IMG/VR virus record: IMGVR_UViG_3300042317_000911
Coordinates: 1-31,831 of that record
Source: a virus
DNA: 31,831 nt
Strand: one strand, 5' to 3'
Program-made: the position numbers and the translations under genes
The notes under the pieces: generated by a model
What the model saw: only the letters and a program-made list of their open reading frames with translations
Told to the model about the DNA's origin: nothing
The model's database searches: none
In this document: piece after piece, positions 21,338-27,589 of the stretch
Layout: each line of letters starts with the position of its first letter
Numbering within the stretch: position 1 is the first letter of the stretch

Positions 21338-22071
21338 TAAAAAAATATTTTGTAATATACGGAGAAAGAAACAGTGGAACTAATTATTTAGAAACCGTTC
21401 TGACTGGAAAATCTTATCATTTATCATATACGTCTTCTTGTTTTGAAACTATTGTAATTAATTCATCAATTGCAGAAATTTATAATGATAAATATGGACA
21501 CAAACATTTTTTTGGATTTTATGATAAAATAATTAAGAACACAAGCAGTAATATTGTATTCGTTGGAATAGTTAGAAATCCTTATGATTGGATTATGGCT
21601 TTAAATAAATCCAAACACCATATTCCTCCAGACAATCAAAATATTGAAAGTTTTGTAAAAAATGAGTGGTATTCTATACAACACAACACAAAACACGTTG
21701 ACTATGGTAGAGAATTCATGGATGACAGAGATTTTACAACTGGGCATCTTCTTGATAACTTATATGGTTATTCTAATCTACCAAAACGTTACAAAAATAT
21801 ATTTGATATGAGAAGTAAAAAACTTAGATATTTATTATATACAATGCCAACACTAGTAACTAATTATGAACTAATCAAGTATGAAGATTTTATAATGGAT
21901 CCTACGAGTATACTTACTGAATGGTCTAAAAAATATAATCTTGAATTAAATTCAACATTCATGCCACCAATTAAAAAAGAAGCCTATCCAATACCAGAAG
22001 AAATTAAAAAAAGTATCAATGAGGGAGTAGACTGGGAAATAGACAATAAATTAGGATACTATATTAAGTAG
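21334..22071 (+). CDS. Sulfotransferase-like protein (245 aa)
   Basis: Y-G10-E-R-N-S-G-T16-N-Y-L-E is the PAPS 5'-phosphosulfate loop and V-G-I-V-R81-N-P-Y-D-W the 3'-phosphate-binding strand of sulfotransferases. No membrane anchor is seen. It likely transfers sulfate from PAPS to a glycan or other carbohydrate, in keeping with the transferases before it. No PAPS-synthesis gene is in the window, so the donor would be the host's. Alternatives are a plain P-loop kinase. ATGA overlap with the previous gene. Confidence 0.8.
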   Translation: MIKKYFVIYGERNSGTNYLETVLTGKSYHLSYTSSCFETIVINSSIAEIYNDKYGHKHFFGFYDKIIKNTSSNIVFVGIVRNPYDWIMALNKSKHHIPPDNQNIESFVKNEWYSIQHNTKHVDYGREFMDDRDFTTGHLLDNLYGYSNLPKRYKNIFDMRSKKLRYLLYTMPTLVTNYELIKYEDFIMDPTSILTEWSKKYNLELNSTFMPPIKKEAYPIPEEIKKSINEGVDWEIDNKLGYYIK

Positions 22072-22083
22072 GCGAGAACCTTT

Positions 22084-22281
22084 ATGAGTGACGAAACTAC
22101 AAATTACCAATTCTATACTGACGGATATACTGATGGCTACGCAAATAAAGAATATAATCCATATCGTCTATTAACAAAGGTAACACAAGAAAACGATATA
22201 GATATTATGATAAAAGAATATGCTAAAGGATATGAAACTGGTAAATTTAATGCTGAAATAGATGAAAAAAATTATGAATAA
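22084..22281 (+). CDS. Small acidic protein with repeated YTDGY-like motif (65 aa)
   Basis: Contains Y-T-D-G-Y-T-D-G-Y-A-N-K and later K-G-Y-E-T-G-K, small helical repeats of the G-x-x-x-G type. GGCGAG precedes the ATG. Not recognised; similar short phage proteins of the D-G-Y/Y-x-x-G type are frequent. It overlaps the next gene by 20 bases. Confidence 0.55.
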   Translation: MSDETTNYQFYTDGYTDGYANKEYNPYRLLTKVTQENDIDIMIKEYAKGYETGKFNAEIDEKNYE

Positions 22282-22957
22282 ACAAGAAAAAAAACAACTC
22301 GTTGATTCATATCGCCATTGGTGGCACTCTATAGATTTTGGTGATGGTATAATTTCTCAAGGAGAAAAAAGCACCATTGTTCACGAAAGAGAAAAAACTC
22401 AATGGTTTCCAAGTGATTTTTTTAAAGACAAAAGAGTTTTAGACGTAGGAACATGGGATGGATATTATGCGTTTTACGCAGAACAGGCTGGGGCATCAGA
22501 GGTTATAGCGGTGGATAAATTTGTATGGGAAGGAACTAGGGGCAGATGTAAACTAGGATTTGATATTGCTAAACAAATTTTGAACTCTAAAGTTAAAGAA
22601 CATGTCTTATATATTGAAGATATGACGCCTGAAATATTAGGAACATTTGATTCTATCATATTTACTGGAGTTTTTTATCATCTTCAAAATCCTTATTGTG
22701 CATTAGAAATATTGGATAAGCTATTAAATAATAATGGAAGAATAATTATAGAAACTACAATGCGAAATTTAGAAATTGATAAACCATTGATGGAATTTCA
22801 TCCAAAAAAAACATTAAATAATGATCCAACTAATTTTTGGTCACCTAATACATTATGTTTAAGATTAATGTTTGAAGAAATTGGTAATTATGTTGTTGAG
22901 AAAATACACGAAGGAAAGCGTGGCATTATGATAGTAAAAAAGGGGATCACGATTTAA
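22262..22957 (+). CDS. Methyltransferase of the CmoB/Methyltransf_9 type (231 aa)
   Basis: The CmoB-like start H-W-W-H-S-I-D-F-G-D-G (residues 19-29) is followed by the SAM-binding motif V-L-D61-V-G-T-W-D-G-Y-Y and later F-Y-H-L-Q-N-P, which match the tRNA U34 carboxymethyl-transferase relatives. Related enzymes also methylate other substrates. Here it could modify tRNA or a glycan of the adjoining cassette. Start ATG 22262 lies inside the preceding gene; an in-frame ATG at 22274 is also possible. It is the last gene of the cassette before the promoter at 22990. Confidence 0.8.
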   Translation: MKKIMNKQEKKQLVDSYRHWWHSIDFGDGIISQGEKSTIVHEREKTQWFPSDFFKDKRVLDVGTWDGYYAFYAEQAGASEVIAVDKFVWEGTRGRCKLGFDIAKQILNSKVKEHVLYIEDMTPEILGTFDSIIFTGVFYHLQNPYCALEILDKLLNNNGRIIIETTMRNLEIDKPLMEFHPKKTLNNDPTNFWSPNTLCLRLMFEEIGNYVVEKIHEGKRGIMIVKKGITI

Positions 22958-22989
22958 AAATCCCATCTATCAGATTCAAGTAGTGGCTC

Positions 22990-23018
22990 TTGACAAACCG
23001 ATACCTGTAGTGTAGAAT
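22990..23018 (+). promoter_or_regulatory. Sigma70-type promoter
   Basis: TTGACA at 22990-22995, 17-base spacer with AACCGATA, TAGAAT at 23013-23018. It precedes the HhH glycosylase-like gene by 35 bases. Confidence 0.8.
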
Positions 23019-23053
23019 CGTAGCATCGTGCTATTAAACTTTTGGAGAAAGCC

Positions 23054-23755
23054 ATGATTGTTGAGAACTCTGTTATTCCTGTTCAGAATAATACTTTGGA
23101 TAAGACTAAGGCCGATATTTTCTTTGAGAATTTCCCTAAAGATAAGGTTGTTTCATACAAGGAATACTGGGAGAGTGTTCGTCCTCAGAATGCGGAGGAT
23201 ATTTTTCGTCGCTATCTCTTTGCCTATTGCTCTGTTCATACCACTTGGAAGGGTAATTGCTCAGGATATAATGCTATCAAGAATTTTAACGAGTGGATTG
23301 ACAATAAAGAGACTCTGCTAAATAAACTCCACAAGAGCGGCGTTGGACTTCACAATAATCGCACCAACTATATTTGGGATTTTAGTGAGAAGTTTTGGGC
23401 TAATCCTAAAGACTTTTACTTTACATCTAAGAAGGGTCATGTTAAGAAGCGTGACAGTATTCTGAATAAGATTAGTGGGATTGGTCTTGCTAAGATTAGT
23501 TTTGCTCTTGAAATGATTCATCCTAATGAGGCTAGGGTATTGTGTTTGGATGTTCATATGCTTCGTCTGTATGATATGGAACATTTGAAGTATAATAAGA
23601 GTAAAAATGGATCAACTACCTATAAAAAGGCTGAACGCCATTGGATGGTGAATTGTGGAAAAAATAAAATCCCATCTTATATTGCCAGATGTGCTTATTG
23701 GGATAAGTTGCAGGGTAAAGAAGATTCTCGTTATTGGTCATTTTGTCTTGAATAA
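23054..23755 (+). CDS. HhH DNA glycosylase-like protein (233 aa)
   Basis: A helix-hairpin-helix is seen at 139-152 (K-I-S-G-I-G-L-A-K147-I-S-F) followed by L-C-L-D166-V-H-M, matching the HhH-GPD base-excision glycosylases where that Asp is catalytic. When aligned by eye to Ogg1/EndoIII-type motifs (G-V-G-x-K), the position of the catalytic Lys is A146 with K147 next to it, so beta-lyase activity is uncertain. The sequence outside the HhH is rich in aromatics and basic residues. ATG 23054 has GGAGA eight bases upstream; the frame opens at a TTG at 23042. It faces the GIY-YIG gene and their ends overlap by 18 bases. Confidence 0.75.
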   Translation: MIVENSVIPVQNNTLDKTKADIFFENFPKDKVVSYKEYWESVRPQNAEDIFRRYLFAYCSVHTTWKGNCSGYNAIKNFNEWIDNKETLLNKLHKSGVGLHNNRTNYIWDFSEKFWANPKDFYFTSKKGHVKKRDSILNKISGIGLAKISFALEMIHPNEARVLCLDVHMLRLYDMEHLKYNKSKNGSTTYKKAERHWMVNCGKNKIPSYIARCAYWDKLQGKEDSRYWSFCLE

Positions 23756-24400
23756 ATTATATGGAGAAAGACTCCAACCTTCTGTGGATTTGTATTTTCC
23801 GCTGATTAGACAACAAATACTACTATGTCTCATATTATATTTTTGTCTTAAATCATATGCTCTACCAACAAAAATAGTTCCATTTTTATGATAGAATGTA
23901 TGTATAGTAGGATTAATTAAATGAGTCTGTTCAGGTCTTTCTTTTATTTCATTTCGAATATCTACTAATAAGTATTGAATTAATAACAAACCAAAACCAT
24001 ATTTTTGTTTAGCATATTTGAAAGTAGCAGCAGTATTATTATTGAGCCAATAATTTTTTATATCTTGTTTTTGTTTTTTAGTTACATTTTTTGGTTCTTG
24101 TCCACCAGCATGATATGTAGAATTGTAGTATTGTTTTCGATTCAGTTTCGCCTTATCCAAAAATGATTGCTCAAGACTAATTAAATTATCCTTTGTACAT
24201 TTTGCTTCAATATGGAATACAAAATTATTTTTGCCATATTTATTCCACGCTCTTTGAAGATAAATACAGTGATGAATTCCTTTATTTAAATTTTGCTCGT
24301 GATGTCTCCATCTGCGAATTATATCACAACTAGAGCCGATATAACTTTTTCCATTAATTTTATTTGATATTGAATATATTCCATGAATCTTATTATTCAT
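23738..24400 (-). CDS. GIY-YIG homing endonuclease, minus strand (220 aa)
   Basis: The only gene on the minus strand in this window. G7-I-Y9 and Y20-I-G22 with the following D-I-I-R-R-W-R and L-E77-Q form the GIY-YIG nuclease core, as in T4 Seg enzymes. The C-terminus V-G-R-A-Y-D-L-R-Q-K-Y-N-M-R-H-S-S-I-C-C-L-I-S-G is a NUMOD1-like helix-turn-helix for site binding. Its own AAGGAG lies six bases upstream. It fits a free-standing homing element inserted between the HhH gene and the methyltransferase gene at 24478. Confidence 0.9.
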   Translation of the reverse strand: MNNKIHGIYSISNKINGKSYIGSSCDIIRRWRHHEQNLNKGIHHCIYLQRAWNKYGKNNFVFHIEAKCTKDNLISLEQSFLDKAKLNRKQYYNSTYHAGGQEPKNVTKKQKQDIKNYWLNNNTAATFKYAKQKYGFGLLLIQYLLVDIRNEIKERPEQTHLINPTIHTFYHKNGTIFVGRAYDLRQKYNMRHSSICCLISGKYKSTEGWSLSPYNLFKTK

Positions 24401-24409
24401 ATTGACTCC

Positions 24410-24438
24410 TTGCTAATCGTCTTTGAACATACTATAAT
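24410..24438 (+). promoter_or_regulatory. Probable plus-strand promoter beside the GIY-YIG gene
   Basis: TTGCTA at 24410-24415, exactly 17 bases, TATAAT at 24433-24438. It lies in the divergent gap before the methyltransferase gene at 24478 and lacks the CCGAT signature. A minus-strand promoter for the endonuclease may overlap (TATTAT/TATAGT on that strand), not resolved. Confidence 0.55.
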
Positions 24439-24477
24439 AGGTAGTACACCAAAAGACTATTGGAGTTTTGTTCTAGA

Positions 24478-25023
24478 ATGATAAATTATAAGTCTGTAAG
24501 ATTTTTTCCTAGTTGGCAAACAGAAAACTCTACCCAAGTAGTTGGTCTTCTCAATATGTTAAACTATATTGTATCTATTAATCCTAATATAGAACATTAT
24601 GTAGAAATAGGCTGCTATATTGGAGAATCCACAGCCTTGGTTTTGGGATTTCCTCAGATAAAAAATCTGCATTGTGTAGATGTATGGCCAGATTTAAATG
24701 TTAAAAATCTTTTTGATACTAGAATATCTACATCGGGTAAAAATCATGTTAAAATTCACCACACTTCTTCTAAAAAATTTGCAGAAACAGTCAACTACGA
24801 AATTGACGTTGTTTATATCGATGGAGATCATTCGTATAATTCTGTAAAACAAGACATATCTGTATGGTATCCAAAAATTAAAAAGGGTGGGTTTTTATGC
24901 GGTCATGATTATAATCAGGAATCTTGGCCCGACTGCAAAAGAGCAATAGACGAATTTATAAATAGCAATAATTTTCATTTACAAACTTTCTGTGATTGTA
25001 GTTGGTTAATTCAAAAGGTTTAA
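24478..25023 (+). CDS. SAM-dependent methyltransferase, Methyltransf_24 type (181 aa)
   Basis: Paralogue of the gene at 17402: V-E43-I-G-C-Y-I-G-E-S, V-V-Y-I-D-G-D-H-S-Y and K-G-G-F-L-C-G-H-D-Y, each in the same order and spacing as in its partner. Substrate unknown; glycan O-methylation is plausible. ATG 24478 is favoured, with GGAG twelve bases upstream being loose. It is separated from the AT-rich cassette by the HhH and GIY-YIG genes, which suggests that the homing insertion or a rearrangement split a formerly joined set. Confidence 0.82.
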   Translation: MINYKSVRFFPSWQTENSTQVVGLLNMLNYIVSINPNIEHYVEIGCYIGESTALVLGFPQIKNLHCVDVWPDLNVKNLFDTRISTSGKNHVKIHHTSSKKFAETVNYEIDVVYIDGDHSYNSVKQDISVWYPKIKKGGFLCGHDYNQESWPDCKRAIDEFINSNNFHLQTFCDCSWLIQKV

Positions 25024-25029
25024 GATATT

Positions 25030-25158
25030 ATGAGCGAGAATGGTAAAGGTTCTAAAAAAAGACCGCGATCAGTAAGTCAAGAAACATGGGACAAAAACTA
25101 TGAAAGAATCTTCAGAAAAAGCAAAAATACTAAACATGGTAAAGTTCGAAAAAAATAA
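25030..25158 (+). CDS. Small conserved phage protein, basic (42 aa)
   Basis: The product MSENGKGSKKRPRSVSQETW... matches, from memory, a tiny protein found in many phages with G-K-G-S-x-x-R-P-x-S-V near the start and a W-D-x-x-F/I-F-x-K ending. Very basic, likely unstructured at its start. Role unknown. It overlaps the next gene by 59 bases. Confidence 0.65.
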   Translation: MSENGKGSKKRPRSVSQETWDKNYERIFRKSKNTKHGKVRKK

Positions 25159-25402
25159 AACCACATTCATATTGTGTGATTGTAGGAGTGAGGTTCTGGT
25201 ATTAGAACACGATATTGAATATGAAATAACAGAACTGTCAATATATGAGAATATGTCATCTTATGGTCATAAAATGTCATTTTGGCAGAAATTAAGGTAT
25301 ATTTATCAGGTTTTAATTCATAATCGCCCATACTCTGATCAAATTATTCTTAATAAAGACCAACTAAAAGATTTAGGTATGTTTATTAATGGGTGTATAT
25401 AA
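25100..25402 (+). CDS. Hypothetical protein (100 aa)
   Basis: ATG 25100 lies inside the preceding gene; a later in-frame ATG at 25136 (M-V-K-F-E-K-N) would shorten it by twelve residues. Content: beta-rich N-terminal half (T-T-F-I-L-C-D-C-R-S-E-V-L-V-L-E), then a helix with aromatic residues. The two close Cys (C26, C28) may be accidental. No family was recognised. Confidence 0.6.
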   Translation: MKESSEKAKILNMVKFEKNKTTFILCDCRSEVLVLEHDIEYEITELSIYENMSSYGHKMSFWQKLRYIYQVLIHNRPYSDQIILNKDQLKDLGMFINGCI

Positions 25403-25434
25403 TACTGTCTCTTAATACTATCAAGGAGGCTACT

Positions 25435-25620
25435 ATGATAATGAAAAATTATGTTGCTGATGAACTAGCAAATAAAGTATATCATCTAACTAAGGCTCTT
25501 AATCAGGCAGAGTCGATTATTAAAACTCTTGAAGTAGAGAATGATAATCTTAAAGAAACATTATCATTAATATATGATAGAGAAAATTCAGTAAACAACG
25601 ACTTTTTAGTAGAGGTATAA
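25435..25620 (+). CDS. Small coiled-coil protein (61 aa)
   Basis: AAGGAGG five bases before ATG 25435 is an almost perfect Shine-Dalgarno and decides this start over the GTG at 25393. The chain is one long charged helix (L-A-N-K-V-Y-H-L-T-K-A-L-N-Q-A-E) with heptad spacing, ending in an acidic, Val-rich tail. Function unknown. Confidence 0.65.
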   Translation: MIMKNYVADELANKVYHLTKALNQAESIIKTLEVENDNLKETLSLIYDRENSVNNDFLVEV

Positions 25621-25621
25621 T

Positions 25622-25807
25622 ATGGGTCGCCTAGCCAAAAATAGTCACGACAAAATGATATTCGGAGTTTGTGGAGGATTAGCCAAGGCCACGGGCATAG
25701 ATTCATCACTAATAAGATTAGGATTTGTATTTGGAGCAATTTTTACAGGAAGTATTTTATTTTGGATTTATCTTCTACTTGGAATAGTTCTACCTATTGA
25801 CGAATAA
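25622..25807 (+). CDS. PspC-domain membrane protein (61 aa)
   Basis: I-F-G-V-C-G-G-L-A-K-A-T-G-I-D-S-S-L-I-R followed by a hydrophobic segment (F-V-F-G-A-I-F-T-G-S-I-L-F-W-I-Y) is the PspC domain, which in bacteria belongs to the phage-shock membrane-stress response or toxin/antitoxin-like membrane partners. Here it is a stand-alone single domain with one membrane pass. It starts one base after the previous stop and overlaps the next ATG (TAATG). Phage copies are uncommon, and it may dampen the host's membrane stress response. Confidence 0.85.
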   Translation: MGRLAKNSHDKMIFGVCGGLAKATGIDSSLIRLGFVFGAIFTGSILFWIYLLLGIVLPIDE

Positions 25808-26370
25808 TGATTTATTTTATCTCCGATACCCACTTTGGACACAAGAATATTGTGGGTTATTGCAAAAGACCATTTACTGATACTCACGAAATGAATAAGA
25901 CCATTATTGATAATATCAATAGTGTTGTTAAGCCAAAGGATACTCTTTATTTTCTTGGAGATTTTTGTCATAGGGGTGGTGATCCTAAGAAATATAGAAA
26001 ACAAATAAATTGTGAAGATATTCATGTGATTCTTGGCAACCATGACAATGAGGATAAATTTAGTGAAAAAGATTTTTCTTCTATAGCACTAATGAAAGAA
26101 ATAACCTACTGTAATCAAAAGATAATTCTGTTTCACTATCCTATGAGAGCATGGAACAAAAGTTATCGTAAAAGTTGGATGCTTTATGGTCATGTTCACG
26201 GCAGACTTCACAATGAGGATGAATCACTAGGACGCTTTACGCTTGATGTGGGCGTGGATAATAAAAGGGAAGGTGTTGGGTTTGGCACTCCGTATAGTTT
26301 TAAAGAGATTCAGAAACTATTTGGCGACAGAGAGAAAAAATTCAAGGTCGCCCAGTTGACAAGCCGATAA
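25807..26370 (+). CDS. Calcineurin-like metallophosphoesterase (187 aa)
   Basis: All metal motifs are present in order: S-D7-T-H9, G51-D52-F, G77-N78-H79-D80, H110-Y-P and G128-H129-V-H131-G. The size matches single-domain phosphoesterases like those in many phages, which act on nucleotides, nucleic acid ends or phosphoproteins; the substrate is not readable. Overlap TAATG with PspC. The last codons contain the promoter for the next gene. Confidence 0.9.
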   Translation: MIYFISDTHFGHKNIVGYCKRPFTDTHEMNKTIIDNINSVVKPKDTLYFLGDFCHRGGDPKKYRKQINCEDIHVILGNHDNEDKFSEKDFSSIALMKEITYCNQKIILFHYPMRAWNKSYRKSWMLYGHVHGRLHNEDESLGRFTLDVGVDNKREGVGFGTPYSFKEIQKLFGDREKKFKVAQLTSR

Positions 26371-26383
26371 TGGATGTTAGAAT
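26356..26383 (+). promoter_or_regulatory. Sigma70-type promoter
   Basis: TTGACA at 26356-26361, 16-base spacer with AGCCGATAA, TAGAAT at 26378-26383. It drives the gene at 26459 and, most likely, the structured RNA and tRNA-Leu downstream. Confidence 0.8.
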
Positions 26384-26389
26384 GAAGGA

Positions 26390-26429
26390 GTCAAGCGAGA
26401 GTATCAGTCATGCGACTGACTCGCAAGAC
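26390..26429 (+). promoter_or_regulatory. 5' leader hairpin
   Basis: GTC-AA-GCGAG (26390-26399), AGTA bulge, TCAGTC, loop ATGC, GACTGA, CTCGC-AA-GAC (26414-26429): a 14-pair interrupted stem with a symmetric AA/AA internal loop and one four-base bulge. It lies just after the promoter's start region and 29 bases before the ATG at 26459. It may bind a regulator or slow ribosome entry. Confidence 0.55.
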
Positions 26430-26458
26430 AAGACTTGGAAATGATTTGGAGGTTGATT

Positions 26459-26740
26459 ATGGCTGAAGTTACTACGGTTGATAAGCAGAGTCGTGTTCGT
26501 TGCAGTGACGAGCAGTTCCTTGAGGCGGTTTTCTCCAGCAAGACTTATGCTGAGATTGCCGTTAAGACTGGTCAGAAGGTTGCTAGTACGATGGCTCGTT
26601 ATGCTCGTACAAAGTCCGCTCTGACCAAGAAGGGTATTGAACTGCCCGCTATGGAACGTGCGAAGCCAACCAAGACGGTTGACAACGTAGAGGCTATGGC
26701 AGAGGTTGTTCGTCGCCTCAAGGCTCATGCGAACGGTTGA
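26459..26740 (+). CDS. Small basic helical protein, possible DNA-binding (93 aa)
   Basis: GGAGG five bases before ATG 26459 decides this start over the TTG at 26435. The sequence has two or three helices (D-E-Q-F-L-E-A-V-F, T-Y-A-E-I-A-V-K-T-G-Q-K-V-A-S-T-M-A-R-Y) with the A-E-I-A-x-x-T-G turn of a helix-turn-helix, and ends V-V-R-R-L-K-A-H. It may be an early transcription regulator; unproven. Codons are much richer in G/C than its neighbours. Confidence 0.65.
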   Translation: MAEVTTVDKQSRVRCSDEQFLEAVFSSKTYAEIAVKTGQKVASTMARYARTKSALTKKGIELPAMERAKPTKTVDNVEAMAEVVRRLKAHANG

Positions 26741-26751
26741 TTAAAACCAAA

Positions 26752-26833
26752 AGGTGATCGGCTACAACGGTTTAAATGCTTGAGGCACACAAGTTTTCAA
26801 CCTCAAATCATTGATTGTTGTAGTCGGTCACTT
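26752..26833 (+). ncRNA. Long structured hairpin RNA before tRNA-Leu
   Basis: A perfect 17-pair stem (26752-26768 with 26817-26833, three G-U pairs) encloses a further helix (AATG and TTGAGG pairing with CCTCAA and CATT, one base bulged) and a terminal loop of about 15 bases around 26786-26800. It begins 11 bases after the stop of the 93-residue gene and ends four bases before tRNA-Leu. Not a ribozyme or riboswitch I recognise. It might be a processing signal, an RNA decay barrier, a terminator-like pause, or an independent small RNA. Confidence 0.7.
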
Positions 26834-26837
26834 ATAT

Positions 26838-26912
26838 GGGAGCGTAGTCCAATTGGCAGCAGACAAAGGACTTAAAATCCTTCCAGTGTGGGTTCGACTC
26901 CCACCGCTCCTA
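26838..26912 (+). tRNA. tRNA-Leu (anticodon UAA), short variable arm
   Basis: A 75-nt cloverleaf: acceptor GGGAGCG/CGCTCCT, D-stem GTC/GAC, anticodon stem AAGGA/TCCTT with loop CTTAAAA (anticodon TAA), 5-base variable loop, T-arm GTGGG-TTCGACT-CCCAC, discriminator A, no encoded CCA. It reads UUA, frequent in these AT-rich genes. Bacterial tRNA-Leu normally has a long variable arm, so this short form is atypical; an alternative identity is unlikely, as the anticodon and discriminator fit Leu. Confidence 0.85.
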
Positions 26913-26945
26913 TTTGTAGAATGATAATTATCGAAAGGAAAACCA

Positions 26946-27176
26946 ATGAGCAAAAATGTTCTAGAACTATATAAGATTGGTAGTAAGGTTAAGTTGACAG
27001 GAGAAGGCACTGAATCTATTTATGGAAGTATTATTGGTATTAATATAACTGGAGATAATACAGTTACCTATTCTTGTGGCTGGTGGAATGGTCGCTCATA
27101 CGATGTTCATGATTTTTCACCAAACCAGATCGAAGTTGTATTAGCAGAAAAGTTTAAGATAGGATTCTCCACATGA
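26946..27176 (+). CDS. Small SH3-like hypothetical protein (76 aa)
   Basis: GAAAGGA precedes the ATG. Residues 12-70 are beta-rich: I-G-S-K-V-K-L-T-G, G-S-I-I-G-I-N-I, T-V-T-Y-S-C-G-W-W-N-G-R-S-Y and P-N-Q-I-E-V-V, a small barrel-like layout of the kind seen in several phage proteins. Function unknown. ATGA overlap with the next gene. Confidence 0.65.
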   Translation: MSKNVLELYKIGSKVKLTGEGTESIYGSIIGINITGDNTVTYSCGWWNGRSYDVHDFSPNQIEVVLAEKFKIGFST

Positions 27177-27589
27177 ATGAAAACTCCAATCCACTAGACT
27201 ATTTAATTCAGTGCTGTGAAACAGCAATAAATACTGGGCGTTGGAATTTAACACGATTCACAGTATTAAATGCCAAGAATGAATTAGAAAAGTTACGAGA
27301 AGCCAAAAGAGATTTAGCACAAAATGCTTTCAATGCTAATCAGAATAGTGTTGAAGATAATAATCGTTGGTTAAGTTGTGAAAAAGAATTGGTCGCTCTG
27401 AAGGAAAAAATTAAAACCATTTTTAGTCAACCTGTTGCCTATGGTTTAATTAACGACAGACATGATCTATACAATCTAACTTTGCATTATAATAGGTTTG
27501 ATGACAAGGATGATAAACTAATACCTCTCTATTCAAACAGAGAAGAATTTCTAAAAGGGGATTGGAAAAGTGGTAAGTTATCCAAATAG
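27173..27589 (+). CDS. Hypothetical protein with C-terminal conserved segment (138 aa)
   Basis: The N-terminal half is helical (E-L-E-K-L-R-E-A-K-R-D-L) and likely coiled; the C-terminal half reads P-V-A-Y-G-L-I-N-D-R-H-D-L-Y-N-L-T and I-P-L-Y-S-N-R-E-E, a stretch found in various phage proteins (P-V-A-Y/W-x-x-x-x-x-x-x-L, with P-L-Y). No activity is known. Confidence 0.65.
   Translation: MNENSNPLDYLIQCCETAINTGRWNLTRFTVLNAKNELEKLREAKRDLAQNAFNANQNSVEDNNRWLSCEKELVALKEKIKTIFSQPVAYGLINDRHDLYNLTLHYNRFDDKDDKLIPLYSNREEFLKGDWKSGKLSK

Noticed and set aside
26435-26458. Earlier TTG start for the 93-residue protein
   Set aside because: GGAGG stands directly before ATG 26459; the earlier codons would place the ribosome binding site inside the gene.
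26678-26710. TTGACA inside the 93-residue gene
   Set aside because: No -10 element follows at a usable distance; most likely codons for V-D-N.
26995-27023. TTGACA-17-TATTTA in the gene at 26946
   Set aside because: It lies inside coding sequence, has no CCGAT or TGG elements and a poor -10.
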